The notes below the pieces were generated by a model. That model saw only the letters and a program-made list of their open reading frames with translations, was not told where the DNA came from and ran no database searches. From an uncultured Sutterella sp. (GTDB taxonomy: Bacteria; Pseudomonadota; Gammaproteobacteria; Burkholderiales; Burkholderiaceae_F): 64,000 nucleotides of DNA. The stretch spans positions 265,201 to 329,200 of the forward strand of contig CABQGK010000001.1 of assembly GCA_902463725.1 (NCBI GenBank). The letters are read 5' to 3'. The position numbers and the translations under genes are program-made. Of the stretch, positions 38,601 to 46,284 are shown piece by piece; the first letter of the stretch is position 1; each line of letters starts with the position of its first letter.

Positions 38601-41600
38601 TTCGTGCTTGGTACGATCCGGTGAACAAGCGCGTGATCGTCGACGATGTTACGCCTACAGGTGGTTACGTCTCGCTCGTCGGTCATATCGGTAGTACGGG
38701 TCACGGCAAGATCCGCGCCGCAGATACGGCGATTGACATGGATATCGATGCGCGTAGCTACGGTGTCTTGCTTGGCAACATCAATACGAGCGTCCCTGCG
38801 GGTAAAGTCAAGATCACCGACCTCTTCTATGCCGACAAGAACACTGGTGTGGCTGGTCGTGTCCACACGTGGTCTAATGGCGTTCATGAAGTGATGGACG
38901 TCAACAAGTATGGCGACAAGGTCGGTAATAGTTGGACGGAAAGCTTTGATAGGTTCACGCCGCGTGAGAATCTGCAGTACGTTTGGAGTACGGGTAAGAA
39001 CTTCGTGACCAACTACAAGGGAGATGCGTATAAGAAGTCCGCTCTCTGGGGTGTGATTACTGATGTGACGGATGAGGCGGAAACGCATACGACCCGTTTG
39101 CCGCCAGAAAGTGTGCAGGATCTGACCCAAGGTGAGACCATCGTCATTAGTAATAAGCCCATGACGCATCGCTTTGAGGCCGAGGCCAAGGTCGACAGCA
39201 TTGCCCGAGGCACTTGGAAGCACGATATCGATACGTGGGAAAGTGGCCTTTGGGGCTTCTGGAAGCATTGGAGTGACGATGCAAACAAGAAAGAAGGTAC
39301 GGTGCTTGCCTACACCTACAAGGTCAAGGCGAGTGAACCCGTATCGGTGGCGCTCTTCCGTGGGAACAACCGGCTCAACGTGGCGGCCGATGGTGACATC
39401 ACACTCGGCGGTCTTATCCAGGCCAAGAACGGTAGTGTGAGTTTGACCTCGAGAAAGGGCTCGATTGTCAATGGTGTTGGTGCCGCTCGTATTGTGGGGG
39501 TGAATAGCCTCTCGCTCTCGGCGCAGCAAAACATTGGCATTGATGGTCGTTCGATCACGGTTACGGGCGGCGATCCTGGTGACTTGACACTCAAGGCTGT
39601 CGCAACGAAAGGAAGCCTCAATCTGGATACGACGGGGCTTGGCTCAGGTCGTACCATCAAGGCCTCTGAGCTCAAGGCCGGTACCGATATGCGGGTTAAT
39701 GTTCGTGAGGACTTGATCGCTGATAAGGCCGAAGCTCAGTCTGCGGACATCAACAGCAAGGAAGGTAGCATCACGCTTAAGGAGTTCACGCAGAACGCAA
39801 ACCGTGCGCAGTCTCAGATCCTCAACATGAAGGCTCGCGGCAACATTCTTGTCAATAGTACGGGTAGCTTGGGCGTTGGTAACATCACGGCTGGTGAAGA
39901 CGTTACGCTGACGCTTGCCAACGGGGCGCTCTATGATGCGAATCCGAGTGGCTCGATGGATACCAGCGACAGTGATGCTCGCTTCCAGCACTGGGTTGAG
40001 GCGGGGCTCATTGACGTTAACGGTAACGATGTCAACACCGCTAACTTGGAGCGTGACATTGCTGCTGCTCGCGAAGAGGTTGCAGCGAAGTACCGCACCT
40101 ACAAGACGCTTGACACTATGCAGCGTGAAGCTGAGGCGCGCAATGAAAGTGCCTTTGCAGAGGGCTCGAAGGCTCTTGAGACCTACAACAACTTGAAGGC
40201 GCGCTTTGCTAACGTCGACAGTGCTGAAACGCCTGCAGACGCAAACCGCTACCTCGAACTCGCATCGGCAACGGAAGAAGCCCGAAACGGCTGGTCGAAC
40301 GAGGTGAGCACAGAGTTTACTCAGCTCGAGAAGCTCTACGGGGGCGCGAAGAGTGTTGATGAAGTTCGAGCCATTGCCTTTGAGCGTGCGCAAGAGGGTA
40401 CGCGTCTGAACATGGCAGAGTCTCCTGCCTCGCGCGCCTCCTACGGTTGGACAGCGATGGAGTTGCTCTACGCAGTCTCTGACACCATCATCAACGGTGG
40501 GGCGTCGTCCACGGGTGACATCGGCAAGACCAACATCAAGGGTGTGAACGTCACGCTCAATGTTACGAAGGACAGCGTGGGTAAGGTTGGCCAGACGGTC
40601 ACGGGCAACATCATGGATGCTGATCGTACCAAACGTGAAGCGATCCTCAAAGAACTCTCGCGTGCAGACGTGGGTGACTTTGAGTTGCACAAGACGACGG
40701 ACATCCAAGGTAACGTGACGGTGTCTAGAGACACCATCGATGTGACGCTCAAGAAGCCTGTGGTGATCGAAAATACGGGTAAGCTCAATATCAACGTGAA
40801 GAACAACGCGTTTGTGAGCTCGCCCGAGAAGATCTCGCTTGGACGCATTGCGACCCAAGACGCTCAGGGTCTTGTCCGCATGGTGGCCAAGAAGGGCATC
40901 GAGAGTACGGCCGATAGCTTCATTGCTGCGAAGAACATTACGCTGCGCGGTGGTGACGGTAACTTGGGTAGTAGCGCTGATGTGCCTGTGCGCCTCTACA
41001 CGCCGGAAGGCGGCTGGGTGGCACTCTCTGCAGGGGCGGAAATGTTCGTGCAGGGTTCGAACGCTGCGGGTACCGCACAGGGCGATCTGACGTTCTATGC
41101 GCTCGCTGGCAACACCGTGAACCTTTGGGCGAACAACGTCTACGCGTACTCGAGTAATGTGAACCTCGGCGATGACATGGTTGACTTCTCTGAGATGGGC
41201 TACATCAAGGGTGATGTTCTCAATATGCATGTCACGGGTAACTTCGGCCGTGACGAGAACCACCGTCTGCGCTTCGGTAGCAGCTCGCAGGTGAACTTTG
41301 ACGAAGACATCACCGTCAGGAACGTCTTTGCGCATGCTAAGGGGCCTGGCACACTCAAGATCACGGGTATCGAGGCTTCCGAGGTCGTCGACCTCTTGGC
41401 CGATGACAGCGTCGAACTTGGCGCGTTGCGCGGCTCGAAAGTGATCGTCAACGTGGCGCACCTCTTGGATGCGAAGGACGACATCACCTCGACCGAAGGT
41501 GAAGTTTCTCTCACGAGCACTGCGGGCAAGGTGCAGGTGACGCCTGGCGCAAACATCACGGCGGCTACGACGCTCACGATGGACGCGCAGGGCGGTGACC

Positions 41601-44600
41601 TCAGTATCCTTGGCGTCCCTGAAGGGTCGCAAACGCCTGCTGGCAAGCTCAAGTCGGGTGGCGACATGACGCTCAAGGGCAAGAATGTGCTCGCCACAGG
41701 TGGTGTTCTTGAAAGCACGGGCGGCGCGATCACGCTTGAGGCAACGGATGTTGCGAGCGGTAAAGTTCAGGCTGAAAACCTCAACGCAACGGCCAATGCT
41801 GATTTGAGCCTCAAGGCTGTTACGAACGTCGCTGCGACCGACTCCGAGCTCACGAGCAAGCATGGTGATATTCGCTTTGAGACGGAGATCGGTAATGTGG
41901 ATGTCTCTCATAGCACGTTGACGGCGAAAGAGGGCGCTGCGGGCGGCACGGTCCAGCAGAAGCTCACGATGGTTGGTACGACCATTGATGCGGCGACGGT
42001 GGATCTCAAGAGCACGCAGAACGCGATCGATGCGACCGAAGCAGACATCACCACGAGCGATGAAGCCAAGCTCACCGCGAAGAAGGCGCTGACGCTCACG
42101 GGTGCCAAAGCTCACGCTGGCGCGCTCACCGTTGAAAGTGAGACCGAAAGCGTTGAGGCGGGTGGCCTGACGACCGAACTCTCGGGTGCGCTGACCGCCA
42201 AGGCGGCGAAGTCGCTCACGCTCGATGGCGCGGACCTCACGGCAGGCTCGATCCTCGCTCAGTCGTCTGGCACGGCCGCAGGTGAGCAGCTCTCTGCGAA
42301 GAACCTCAAGACGGCAGTGACCGGCACGGCGCAGCTTGAAAGCGCTACCTCGATCGATCTCTCGACCGAAGAGGGTAAGACGAGCAGCATTAGCGCAGGC
42401 CAGTTGAACGCGTTGGCGAAGACCGACGTGAAGGCCATGGACAGCACGTTCAAGAATGGTGGCGTCAAGCTCGCTTCGGAAACTACCGAGGTCGATGCGT
42501 CTGGCATAACGGTTCTCGCGGGTCACGCGGTTGAACTCACGGCACCCAAGAGCGTGACGCTCACGGATGCGGACATTGCAGCGGCGTCGCTCTCTGCTTC
42601 CTCGCAGGGCGAGGGATCGGGTCAAGGCCAGGTGCTGGCTCAGAACCTCAACACCGACCTCACGGGGGTGGGCGAGCTTCTGGGTAAGCAAAGCGTTGAT
42701 GTCTCTCGCACGAATGCCGCCACGGCCATTAAGGCTGGCGACTTCTCGGCGACGTCGGACGGCGCAGTGAACGCGCACGGCTCGAAGTTCACCGACGGCG
42801 ATGTGACGCTCACGAGCCGCAACGATAAGGTCGACGCGGAAAACCTCGTTGTGGAACGTGGTCGCGACGTCACGGTCGACGCCGCAACTGAGATCGCCAT
42901 GAAGAACGCGGCGATTGGCGCGAGCGGCACGACGGCGCTCACGGCGGGTGACGCGATCGACATGGAAAGCTCGACGATTTCCTCCGCTAAGCTCAATGCT
43001 GAAAGCGTCAACGGCATCAACGCTAAGAGCGCCACGCTTACGACGACAGCCGCTGCAGAGACGACGGATGCGGGTGACCCGAATGTCACCACGCCGAGTA
43101 TGTCCTTCAAGGTAACGGGTGCGGGTCCTGAGGTGCACGTCGCTCGTGAAGAGAAGGACACGATGGCGGCTGCTGACGTCGATCTCTCGGGCGCGCATAT
43201 CACGACAGAGGGTGGTGTGCATGCTGAGGCTTATCGTGACGTTAAGGCTGACCATACGGCCTTTGAGATCAAGGGTGGCGGCATGGCACTGCACGCTCAA
43301 GAGCGTGATATCGACCTCTCGTATGCCACGGGCGTCTCTGGCACGTACGGCAAGTTTGTCGCGGGCCGTGATACGGGCATGCAGGGTCTTGAGGTCGAAT
43401 TTAAGAGCCTCTTGCATGTGGTGACCGAGGGTAACTTGAATGCCAACGACATGGTTGTCACCCTGGGTAGTGCGGAAGACGAGACGTACGGCAACCTCGA
43501 CCTTGAGGCAACGACGGGCGACCTCAACCTCAAGAACCTCGAGTTGCTGGGTCTTGTGGCTAAGGTGAAGGGCTTTGCAGGTGAAAACCTCAACGCGGCA
43601 GGCATGCTCGATAAGGCGCCGCCAGCCTCGAATGCGCTGCCCACCGTTGATTCGCTGGACCTGCAGGCCGGCAAGCAGCTCGATCTGGGCGAGAACGCGA
43701 TCGGCGTGACGGCTCGTAAGACCGAGGGTATTCTTCTTAAGGCGGAAACGCTCAAGAGTGGCAAGATGGCCGCTGACTCCGCGCTTGACGCTGAGGCGGG
43801 TGGCATTACGCTTGACTTTGAGAAGACCGATCTCACGATCGATGAACGCGTCACGATGAAGGCTGCGACCGACATGAAGGTCGATACGCAGGATATCGCC
43901 ATCAAGCGCGATGTCGAGATGAGTGCTGGTAACGCCATGGCGCTCGAAAGCGACAAGGGTGTCGACGTGGATGCGGGCGATACGGACGGCGCAGTGAAGC
44001 TGCTCGCTGGCTCGAAGCTTGACATCGAAGGCAAGACGGGTAACATCGCCCTGAAGGGCAGTGTCGTCGCGGGCGAGCTCGATGCGCGCAGCGCTGACGC
44101 TGAGATCACCATGAAGGCTGGCAAGAGCATCTTGCAGACCGAGGGTGCTGGGGACACCGGTATCCGCGGTGGTGCGCTGAAGCTCACGGCAGCTGACGGT
44201 GAAGTGAAGATCGACGCGTTCAAGGATGAGGAAAGTGCGGGTAACGCCGCCAACCGCCTCACGGTTGATGCGACGAAGGACGTTCGTGTGGGTCTTGCCA
44301 ATCGCGGCAACACCACGCTTGACATTAACAGCGAACGGCACGGTGAGGTCGAGGGTGAACTCTTGGTGCACGCTCAGGACAATGGTGTCCGCCTCGCTAA
44401 CCCGCTCAACGTTGAAAAGAGTGCTTCGATCAACGCTAAGAGCATTGAGGGTAGCAGCCTTAAGGCGGGCGGCGCGGTGGTGCTGGCCACTTCGCCCTAC
44501 GACAAGAACCCTGCAGAGGGCGTTCACATGAGCGGCCTTGTTGAGGGTAGTGCTGTTGACATCAACACGAACGAAGGCAGCATCAAGCTCGGCGAAGTGA

Positions 44601-45343
44601 AGTCGACCTCTCAGAAGGTCAACCTCTATCGTCGCGCGACGAGCAATAGCGAAGGGCGCGTTGAGTTCGAGCACCTTGAAAGTGCGGACACGGGCTTTGT
44701 CTACAACGCACATGGTCTCATCATGGGCGATAGCGCAAAGACCGAAGATACGTTCTACCTCGTGGTGGGTACGGATGGCACGGTCATCGGTCGCTCGAGC
44801 TTCACGTCGGGCGTGGATAAGGTGGGTCTGGTTCGCCTCGGCTACAACTTCACGCCTGAGGTGGATGTGGACTACATCAGCCAGCTCAACGCGAGTGCGG
44901 TGCCGATCGGCAACCTCCCGTTCATTAACGCGAGTGAGCTGCGCCTGGCGTATGCGGACCGTGACCACATGGGCTCGATCCTGCCGGATGTGCCGGACTT
45001 CATGACGCCAGTCTCCGACTACTTCTTCCTCGGTGCTCGCACGGATGCGGCGCCCACGAAGGCGCCTGCGGCCGAGAGCGTAGCGAGCGACGAGGATGTC
45101 GTGGCGGGTATCGTGGCTGCTTCGGAAGCGGGTAGCGGCGCAGCCGCTGAGACGAACGACGCTGCAACGGGCGACAACGCCCTGAGCACCGAACGTGTCA
45201 ACCTGCTGCTCGAAGGGCTCCCCGGCGTGAACGCTCCGCGGATCCGCGACCTGCGTGAGTCGGAAGCTGAAGCGGAAGACTTCTCGTGGCTCGTGTCTCT
45301 TAACGAGATCAACGATCGCCGCAATGAGGATGACCGCCGCTAA
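26657..45343 (+). CDS. Giant LktA-like filamentous adhesin (TpsA), 6228 aa
   Basis: Secreted two-partner exoprotein. The upstream in-frame ATG at 26609 is rejected because the ESPR begins at 26657 (MNKTFKVLWNKARCLNVV) with AGAAAGGGG (26643-26651) before it. Signal cleavage near ATA-63; TPS domain (about 65-300) contains VNKFS, LLNFVKAKIEIDG and GGNLFFIS...VINAG (146-170), the pattern of Fusobacterium LktA-type adhesins. A very long beta-helix of Ser/Thr/Gly/Ala repeats follows. Four helical segments interrupt it: about 841-965, 1270-1425 (after a Gly-Thr-rich run at 1234-1266), 3595-3662 and 4440-4615 (ending YGWTAMELLYAVSD). The C-terminus is acidic (ends NEDDRR) with no barrel, no VENN motif and no recognised toxin. 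It is nearly twice the size of FHA. Partner: TpsB at 22522. Likely a host-surface or biofilm adhesin. Confidence 0.9.
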   Translation: MNKTFKVLWNKARCLNVVTNEHKHANGKGKVRTTVGATRPAATVLAAGLSALTLLFGSVAATAAPASTNIQLKGAAQALTGTAGVYTVENTATTATAVNKFSSLSLASGNILNLKMSASTQNLLNFVKAKIEIDGTVNAIQGTKLGGNLFFISNTGFAVGSTGVINAGRINAAVVNGSGDQGFNKYWDLDAGTNAQAFATYADLLSQGEVPLAGQITVAGKLTAPNGILLAAKDVEVSGRLDTTVTNFADLVNITGVDSGLKTRPANDQETMANTDVMFTRTASGDIEIVARADGSLTGTHTTAQGATERPSEDPNETPGTIEVTFAEGKQEGNTHSATITVAQGATVASQGAINIEAAAGAGAYIAQTRKGNAAAGIAAHTQFAKSTDMESATVNASVTVGGTLDAQGALSVQSIAANELDHSAGFNWAYISDVMAPADLAGFAGNKAEWVNLKTDSKVDIQESAELKARGGDAKVKAEALTTSVTGTSTPWTRQDPIDWLPGMAIVVSKIDSNASVSIAGDVRAKNALDITAKNTLTADTTATAMTGKTGAPMLGFLYADFKGKSAVDIAETAKVGALTTGGSLTSLNIEALEKNDVSTTVDAETTKLGNAALGANITKFDTDATVTFNGTQVGNAAATTINANNTTDRLLVETKVVVGDDSMLQGLKDKISPVAGVINGIHSGSLEQPEAWINSFGGGLGLVGSKLASSNNDQAKELAEQSGQPAPGQPQQGNQHSWQMGGAFTYVRNSQNAGVTINKNLKSSGALTVTSKSDLKDHRYSATTKQAIDEQGNQKFGGALAVVINVSGRDRDSVSSSVTVGEGVELKGNTVTLTSEGRIYEVRAIKLWNDYIGHIENLINIFENFKNVQPNDDEPTKLKKAAAVAKLEEFKKAWKTFKDAMNEKVAEGTDPSEAIKVMIEKFDPFKEALVATWNLGKDVGGDAGKQIYKIGMSLFKLLNPTSYFTVYTSAGLSSDNENSKPLALSGSTAFVNQSASSAVKVGKNAAITANNGDLTLSTTNYNGNVVGGGQLSSKVTFPMPDVSHGRSVGASVLMQTLNTDNRLEVASGAKLKSGTDNVKLTAKDEVKAYGLTLSAGVNSGGQLQISGMAAVSSLDGNNALLIDDEAQLEAEKNVELKAERDDDVVTIGAALGLTKSESSSVAVGAGVGVNLGSLDNSLEIKNLDATESTTLGHITAGEDLKIDAKVNQDVNVIGAALMATKTSSSDNSNEGTGGGAGGGTGGTGGGTGGGTGGGTGGSGGGDNPLETATNITGSIAGVISMLKQMHGFLDSAAQDGQDPALNGISEGLGRIVNNKALTQIQRIDSYLQGVQSTMQGITTINKELDTKKALEQEKFKAEQNQQNQGSGAQGGAEAGANTKTDAQKAAEPKQKKAGGASLKNAQKSGAAGGGSGGSGGHFALTGAGSFAWNNTDLSNRINVSVPTVAGKSYNVTAKKILSTAHADRWVGSWSGAIGATFMSGDSDSGATISGAVAVNKTTNVNTSHLEGITVGATTSELSNRALTEGTTLAEGLGVALTKASKVSVAVNAGVSVNSLDNTVEASTNRLTFTGASGGSNFVQYAWSKESQVTGGTSLSVAAGGQQSVAAGAAVGIADINNKVKATLANSSLTNMRRVVSTAAATMTQVGTAIGGSVASGSSFGVALTGSYLQNDMTNEIYAAADTSSVNLTSAGEMQVKSITGDIDNFGVLDGTQHRGEFRLFGQTFTIFVPDSDSVAADAKLRLSKDENDTRKVSDLFTVAPMKQISVALGASAQAGGNGGAGSAAVIVDNIDNKVEAMSSGLTLTGGTSDGNSHGLKVHAENKILNVNVGVGIAGSSGQAAASGSVIVGDINQSATTSVVGLNSSTLRNSFEAGNWGKVVDVAGNVALKFGGAGASLGASVIVNDVDHDATVLLKDSAFLADNQYVSAHAQNYAESWTAAVAGSMGSNLAMSGSIAITRAQNDTETELSNIRLGKFNTLNAQSDDQSQLWTLGGGVSASTSTGLSAQAAVTQTKSEGTTKAAVSGLHFTKPSTGAVSVLATGTDQIRSLAFGLGIAAEGFTGNASVTNSIIDRKVEATADGLDEENPSQQTDKSVGTLTVQGQSKGGIGALAISVAVANGMAAGGAVTTNTLGGATSAALKNSTIDVERLIVNANTDRDIDAIAIGLAGGTGLTASGSVIHNTLKGRTAVDVNNVNMKIGSAGAIYATDNSTSGTYIGGLSVSGSTAIGLSLGITKNQSNVSTTVTGSTLTEQGGSLTLANIVGGVADNYINDSVVEEGALSTSSSLGDKREKLTVNGLYIGATSSNAYKALAVSVAGALGTALQGTANVVEHSGTVASAITGSTLTSADDLITKTGNYANYTAVGAAASASASNAVGVLVNKVRSNYTIATNIAGSTLKSSKNLSVLNEAKEGGSALMIQFAGAGGIAAGAVGTDNTSTNTLTLDASSSTLEAAATNTIRNSLLTRFSTAGAAVAVGGSAGLAATVVVNKADNTVLTTLGSATVKGRDLYINALRDTNFTGYNVSAGGGITAGIAAGVTVNTIDGYTGVHTNRASGSLVNTSIVGTNSADVKAFNHDTIDNTTVAVSGGVLLALSAGVNVNNLTGGAGVSLVNTEVSAPTLTITANQEHDVDLDSFIGAFATNSVAIAANVLVNRVGENAESVESLINEGLGTGEDSKSGEQNAQIADAEGFAGKKSYMNDSSVADSFDAASYRAAHLSGTDTEGTQVKISGSTLSGTTVNVKALDDVDGKSIDALYGAAAGGLHGAVTAQVLLSSRVIGTAVSLNNSTITARGGNVLSEYGASDYLESVQGSVGGIFGGAGAYSRSTLKGNILVSLDNASRVDGASLTAKNTSHIKNVATGISVAGIAATGMISRVKDESNTTVQLLGDSTYSAGTITSERRQVLTSTTTAGVGGFAGGAGADSAVEDTGYAKILMTGANLTGTNKDAAVELVANNRPWLKADATSGFAGGIAVGVVLANAEARGGSNITISGGRITAPNVSMTSVSGLSNGRLELEAIVEGYGGGLGAGSYNEATLVNATQNTLTLNNVSGYNGAQASGNYASNLKLFTGGSAYYSTYSAAEGGGAIASGASHTVVKHMPTANVSLQGGENTRFGSVDVTTQNVEKTKLLTESAGGGVLEVESPLDAGRIEHIDRSNATLTLSGKLTTVANAAVLDSRKNVLINATSGDFTASVASISDMQGTVNNSKYGAGSLSGAYFGNTQEGVSKLKVTDGAQINAGGNIGLMAMTGMQVSGVESDDEIEGKFLVISEVYGALAGSGIKLDNHLRRTNEVEIGSGSLVRAAKSLAIDAHYDNNIDAKVLARTGAGLAAVGATGYSDSLFSNKVTVYADAVLRNDAIGGALSINTWDNTNYKITALSRVDGAAISGSSSGGRVNIDRENKINFYAGSQARATGTLNIDTAHSASGFESNANYNMYYEAYVGHGLGICIVDLKGNVHFVDKITTYRDSLLTSTGAVNLTADSGYYRAKYFGQEVSKTNLFNDSNLKVATKSGRANSLASESSELALNGDVMAGTVTKIAISFEPGVIVPNLGDVQIDRNTITPDTEVGDIWNGITPVIETDGDETIVREIKAAIGKATMKNQANIYIERYNALKKLIADYNGSSAEALLHYRTEMEALQDLMIMNGFAARDGSGEWRPLSAQEDAFIPIKKLSVSGGTVSLNASSITGTGRVTARSAQGLSVVNNTTAGLLLSGLSIENKGGDVLANGAEADLAKLQSLGFSGQVQSSKNTADPTITVENKWEGGSFSAKVRNDSSWVDATPDPRTSIIINGAVTNRAGMVSISSQKDILSTGAGSIYASGDLNLQAGGSITQGYTSGLSNLAGGVARSYTATINDLIERTQIVERFQNENGQWQEVWSPRAGTAYSDSYTLEGQGWFAGGQVFISGDVININGTVQSGFDLYTLNMTQSQLDAKIAEVNANWIRAGAPRAANFRTGLYQISAGGHYLKDNRYVSTIRAWYDPVNKRVIVDDVTPTGGYVSLVGHIGSTGHGKIRAADTAIDMDIDARSYGVLLGNINTSVPAGKVKITDLFYADKNTGVAGRVHTWSNGVHEVMDVNKYGDKVGNSWTESFDRFTPRENLQYVWSTGKNFVTNYKGDAYKKSALWGVITDVTDEAETHTTRLPPESVQDLTQGETIVISNKPMTHRFEAEAKVDSIARGTWKHDIDTWESGLWGFWKHWSDDANKKEGTVLAYTYKVKASEPVSVALFRGNNRLNVAADGDITLGGLIQAKNGSVSLTSRKGSIVNGVGAARIVGVNSLSLSAQQNIGIDGRSITVTGGDPGDLTLKAVATKGSLNLDTTGLGSGRTIKASELKAGTDMRVNVREDLIADKAEAQSADINSKEGSITLKEFTQNANRAQSQILNMKARGNILVNSTGSLGVGNITAGEDVTLTLANGALYDANPSGSMDTSDSDARFQHWVEAGLIDVNGNDVNTANLERDIAAAREEVAAKYRTYKTLDTMQREAEARNESAFAEGSKALETYNNLKARFANVDSAETPADANRYLELASATEEARNGWSNEVSTEFTQLEKLYGGAKSVDEVRAIAFERAQEGTRLNMAESPASRASYGWTAMELLYAVSDTIINGGASSTGDIGKTNIKGVNVTLNVTKDSVGKVGQTVTGNIMDADRTKREAILKELSRADVGDFELHKTTDIQGNVTVSRDTIDVTLKKPVVIENTGKLNINVKNNAFVSSPEKISLGRIATQDAQGLVRMVAKKGIESTADSFIAAKNITLRGGDGNLGSSADVPVRLYTPEGGWVALSAGAEMFVQGSNAAGTAQGDLTFYALAGNTVNLWANNVYAYSSNVNLGDDMVDFSEMGYIKGDVLNMHVTGNFGRDENHRLRFGSSSQVNFDEDITVRNVFAHAKGPGTLKITGIEASEVVDLLADDSVELGALRGSKVIVNVAHLLDAKDDITSTEGEVSLTSTAGKVQVTPGANITAATTLTMDAQGGDLSILGVPEGSQTPAGKLKSGGDMTLKGKNVLATGGVLESTGGAITLEATDVASGKVQAENLNATANADLSLKAVTNVAATDSELTSKHGDIRFETEIGNVDVSHSTLTAKEGAAGGTVQQKLTMVGTTIDAATVDLKSTQNAIDATEADITTSDEAKLTAKKALTLTGAKAHAGALTVESETESVEAGGLTTELSGALTAKAAKSLTLDGADLTAGSILAQSSGTAAGEQLSAKNLKTAVTGTAQLESATSIDLSTEEGKTSSISAGQLNALAKTDVKAMDSTFKNGGVKLASETTEVDASGITVLAGHAVELTAPKSVTLTDADIAAASLSASSQGEGSGQGQVLAQNLNTDLTGVGELLGKQSVDVSRTNAATAIKAGDFSATSDGAVNAHGSKFTDGDVTLTSRNDKVDAENLVVERGRDVTVDAATEIAMKNAAIGASGTTALTAGDAIDMESSTISSAKLNAESVNGINAKSATLTTTAAAETTDAGDPNVTTPSMSFKVTGAGPEVHVAREEKDTMAAADVDLSGAHITTEGGVHAEAYRDVKADHTAFEIKGGGMALHAQERDIDLSYATGVSGTYGKFVAGRDTGMQGLEVEFKSLLHVVTEGNLNANDMVVTLGSAEDETYGNLDLEATTGDLNLKNLELLGLVAKVKGFAGENLNAAGMLDKAPPASNALPTVDSLDLQAGKQLDLGENAIGVTARKTEGILLKAETLKSGKMAADSALDAEAGGITLDFEKTDLTIDERVTMKAATDMKVDTQDIAIKRDVEMSAGNAMALESDKGVDVDAGDTDGAVKLLAGSKLDIEGKTGNIALKGSVVAGELDARSADAEITMKAGKSILQTEGAGDTGIRGGALKLTAADGEVKIDAFKDEESAGNAANRLTVDATKDVRVGLANRGNTTLDINSERHGEVEGELLVHAQDNGVRLANPLNVEKSASINAKSIEGSSLKAGGAVVLATSPYDKNPAEGVHMSGLVEGSAVDINTNEGSIKLGEVKSTSQKVNLYRRATSNSEGRVEFEHLESADTGFVYNAHGLIMGDSAKTEDTFYLVVGTDGTVIGRSSFTSGVDKVGLVRLGYNFTPEVDVDYISQLNASAVPIGNLPFINASELRLAYADRDHMGSILPDVPDFMTPVSDYFFLGARTDAAPTKAPAAESVASDEDVVAGIVAASEAGSGAAAETNDAATGDNALSTERVNLLLEGLPGVNAPRIRDLRESEAEAEDFSWLVSLNEINDRRNEDDRR

Positions 45344-45418
45344 AGAAACCCTCTGAGTGCGCCCCAAGCCTTTTGCGCGGGGCGCGCGAAAGAGACCCCT
45401 TCATTAACTTGCTCTTTC

Positions 45419-45457
45419 TGGGCTGGATGCTTGAAAAAGTTCCAGCCCATTTTGTTG
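45419..45457 (+). terminator. Intrinsic terminator of giant adhesin 1
   Basis: A perfect 9-bp stem TGGGCTGGA (45419-45427) / TCCAGCCCA (45441-45449) is followed by TTTTGTTG, 75 nt after the stop. A second GC hairpin without a T run (GCGCCCC/GGGGCGC, 45359-45385) lies just after the stop codon. Confidence 0.75.
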
Positions 45458-45522
45458 CCCGAGCGCTGCGCAACGCCTGGGCCGTAAATCGCAAATATTG
45501 ATCGCCGCCCCCTGAGGCGCAT

Positions 45523-45616
45523 TATTCAATTGAATAGCGTAGCGACAGAATTTCCATACTATTCATGAGAAATAATTGCTTTACGAGCTATTAATCCGTC
45601 ACGCAATTGCATGACG
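45523..45616. promoter_or_regulatory. Two AATTG-centred palindromes upstream of giant adhesin 2
   Basis: TATTCAATTGAATA (45523-45536) is a perfect 14-bp palindrome. CGTCA-C-GCAATTGC-A-TGACG (45597-45616) is a 20-bp palindrome with one mismatched pair. They lie 61 bp apart (start of one gap to start of the next), about 200 bp before the putative promoter. Both are centred on AATT with flanking C/G, like the half-sites upstream of tpsB and adhesin 1. Confidence 0.5.
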
Positions 45617-45785
45617 GGCGCAAGCTCGTCAAGCGCTTCACTGGGATAGGAAAATGATAGGTTTTTCCGTTCCCTATAGGGTGCGAGAAGCGGGCGCTTT
45701 GCCGTGCGCAAGCGGCTCTGCGTTCGCGGGTAGGGACAAACACCTAGAGGGCTTAAAAAGTGGGGGTTTGCACAACAAAAAAACG

Positions 45786-45852
45786 TTGAAAACGCCTAGG
45801 ATTACCTATAATTCTCACTAATGCGAGCACGTTTATTGTGCTCTGTCAATAA
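45786..45852 (+). promoter_or_regulatory. Promoter and overlapping leader hairpins of giant adhesin 2
   Basis: TTGAAA (45786-45791), 15-nt spacer, perfect TATAAT (45807-45812). Right after the predicted start, GAGCAC (45825-45830) can pair with GTGCTC (45838-45843), or TTATTG (45833-45838) with CAATAA (45847-45852). The two stems exclude one another. The rest of the leader to the ATG (about 430 nt) shows no gene. Confidence 0.45.
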
Positions 45853-46284
45853 TTTATTTAATCCCATAAAACTGATGATTTCCCCGCATCATCGTCCGAC
45901 GCAAGACCTTGCGATTTACGGACATTTAGTAAATATGCCCGCATGGAAAATCCCAACCAGCGGCGCTTGGTGTTTTCACAAACACACGGTGAGCTTTCGT
46001 TGCCACGAATTTGGCTTTGCCAACGCGGGTAAGCCAAGTTGTCCCATAAGGCGCGATTGACTGCCCTTTGGTGCGCGCCATGGGCGTGCTCCTCTCGTTG
46101 GACGCATGAAGGCACCCTTCATCGTGCCCCCTCTTGTGAACACCCGTTAAGAAACTCTCTTCATCACTTAAGACTAAAGACGACGCAATAGCTCTGCTAC
46201 TGGGCTGAGCGAGTTCTGTGGCGAGCAGCCTGAGGCTGGCGCCCCCATAACCCCTCTAGCGTATTGCGTCAAGGTTGAACCGCC

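Noticed and set aside
39644..45367. A 1907-codon open frame on the minus strand across the 3' third of giant adhesin 1
   Set aside because: It lies wholly antisense to a well-supported gene, has Arg/His/Leu-rich low-quality composition, no domain, and starts without a ribosome site. Repetitive codon use in the sense strand explains the absence of antisense stops.
45821..46115. Short overlapping frames on both strands between the giant adhesins
   Set aside because: Neither has a ribosome site, domain or codon bias; the region fits a leader better.
26657..46284. Contact-dependent growth inhibition (CdiA/CdiI) system
   Set aside because: No VENN-type motif, no toxin-like C-terminus and no small immunity gene after adhesin 1; the TPS domain is LktA-like.
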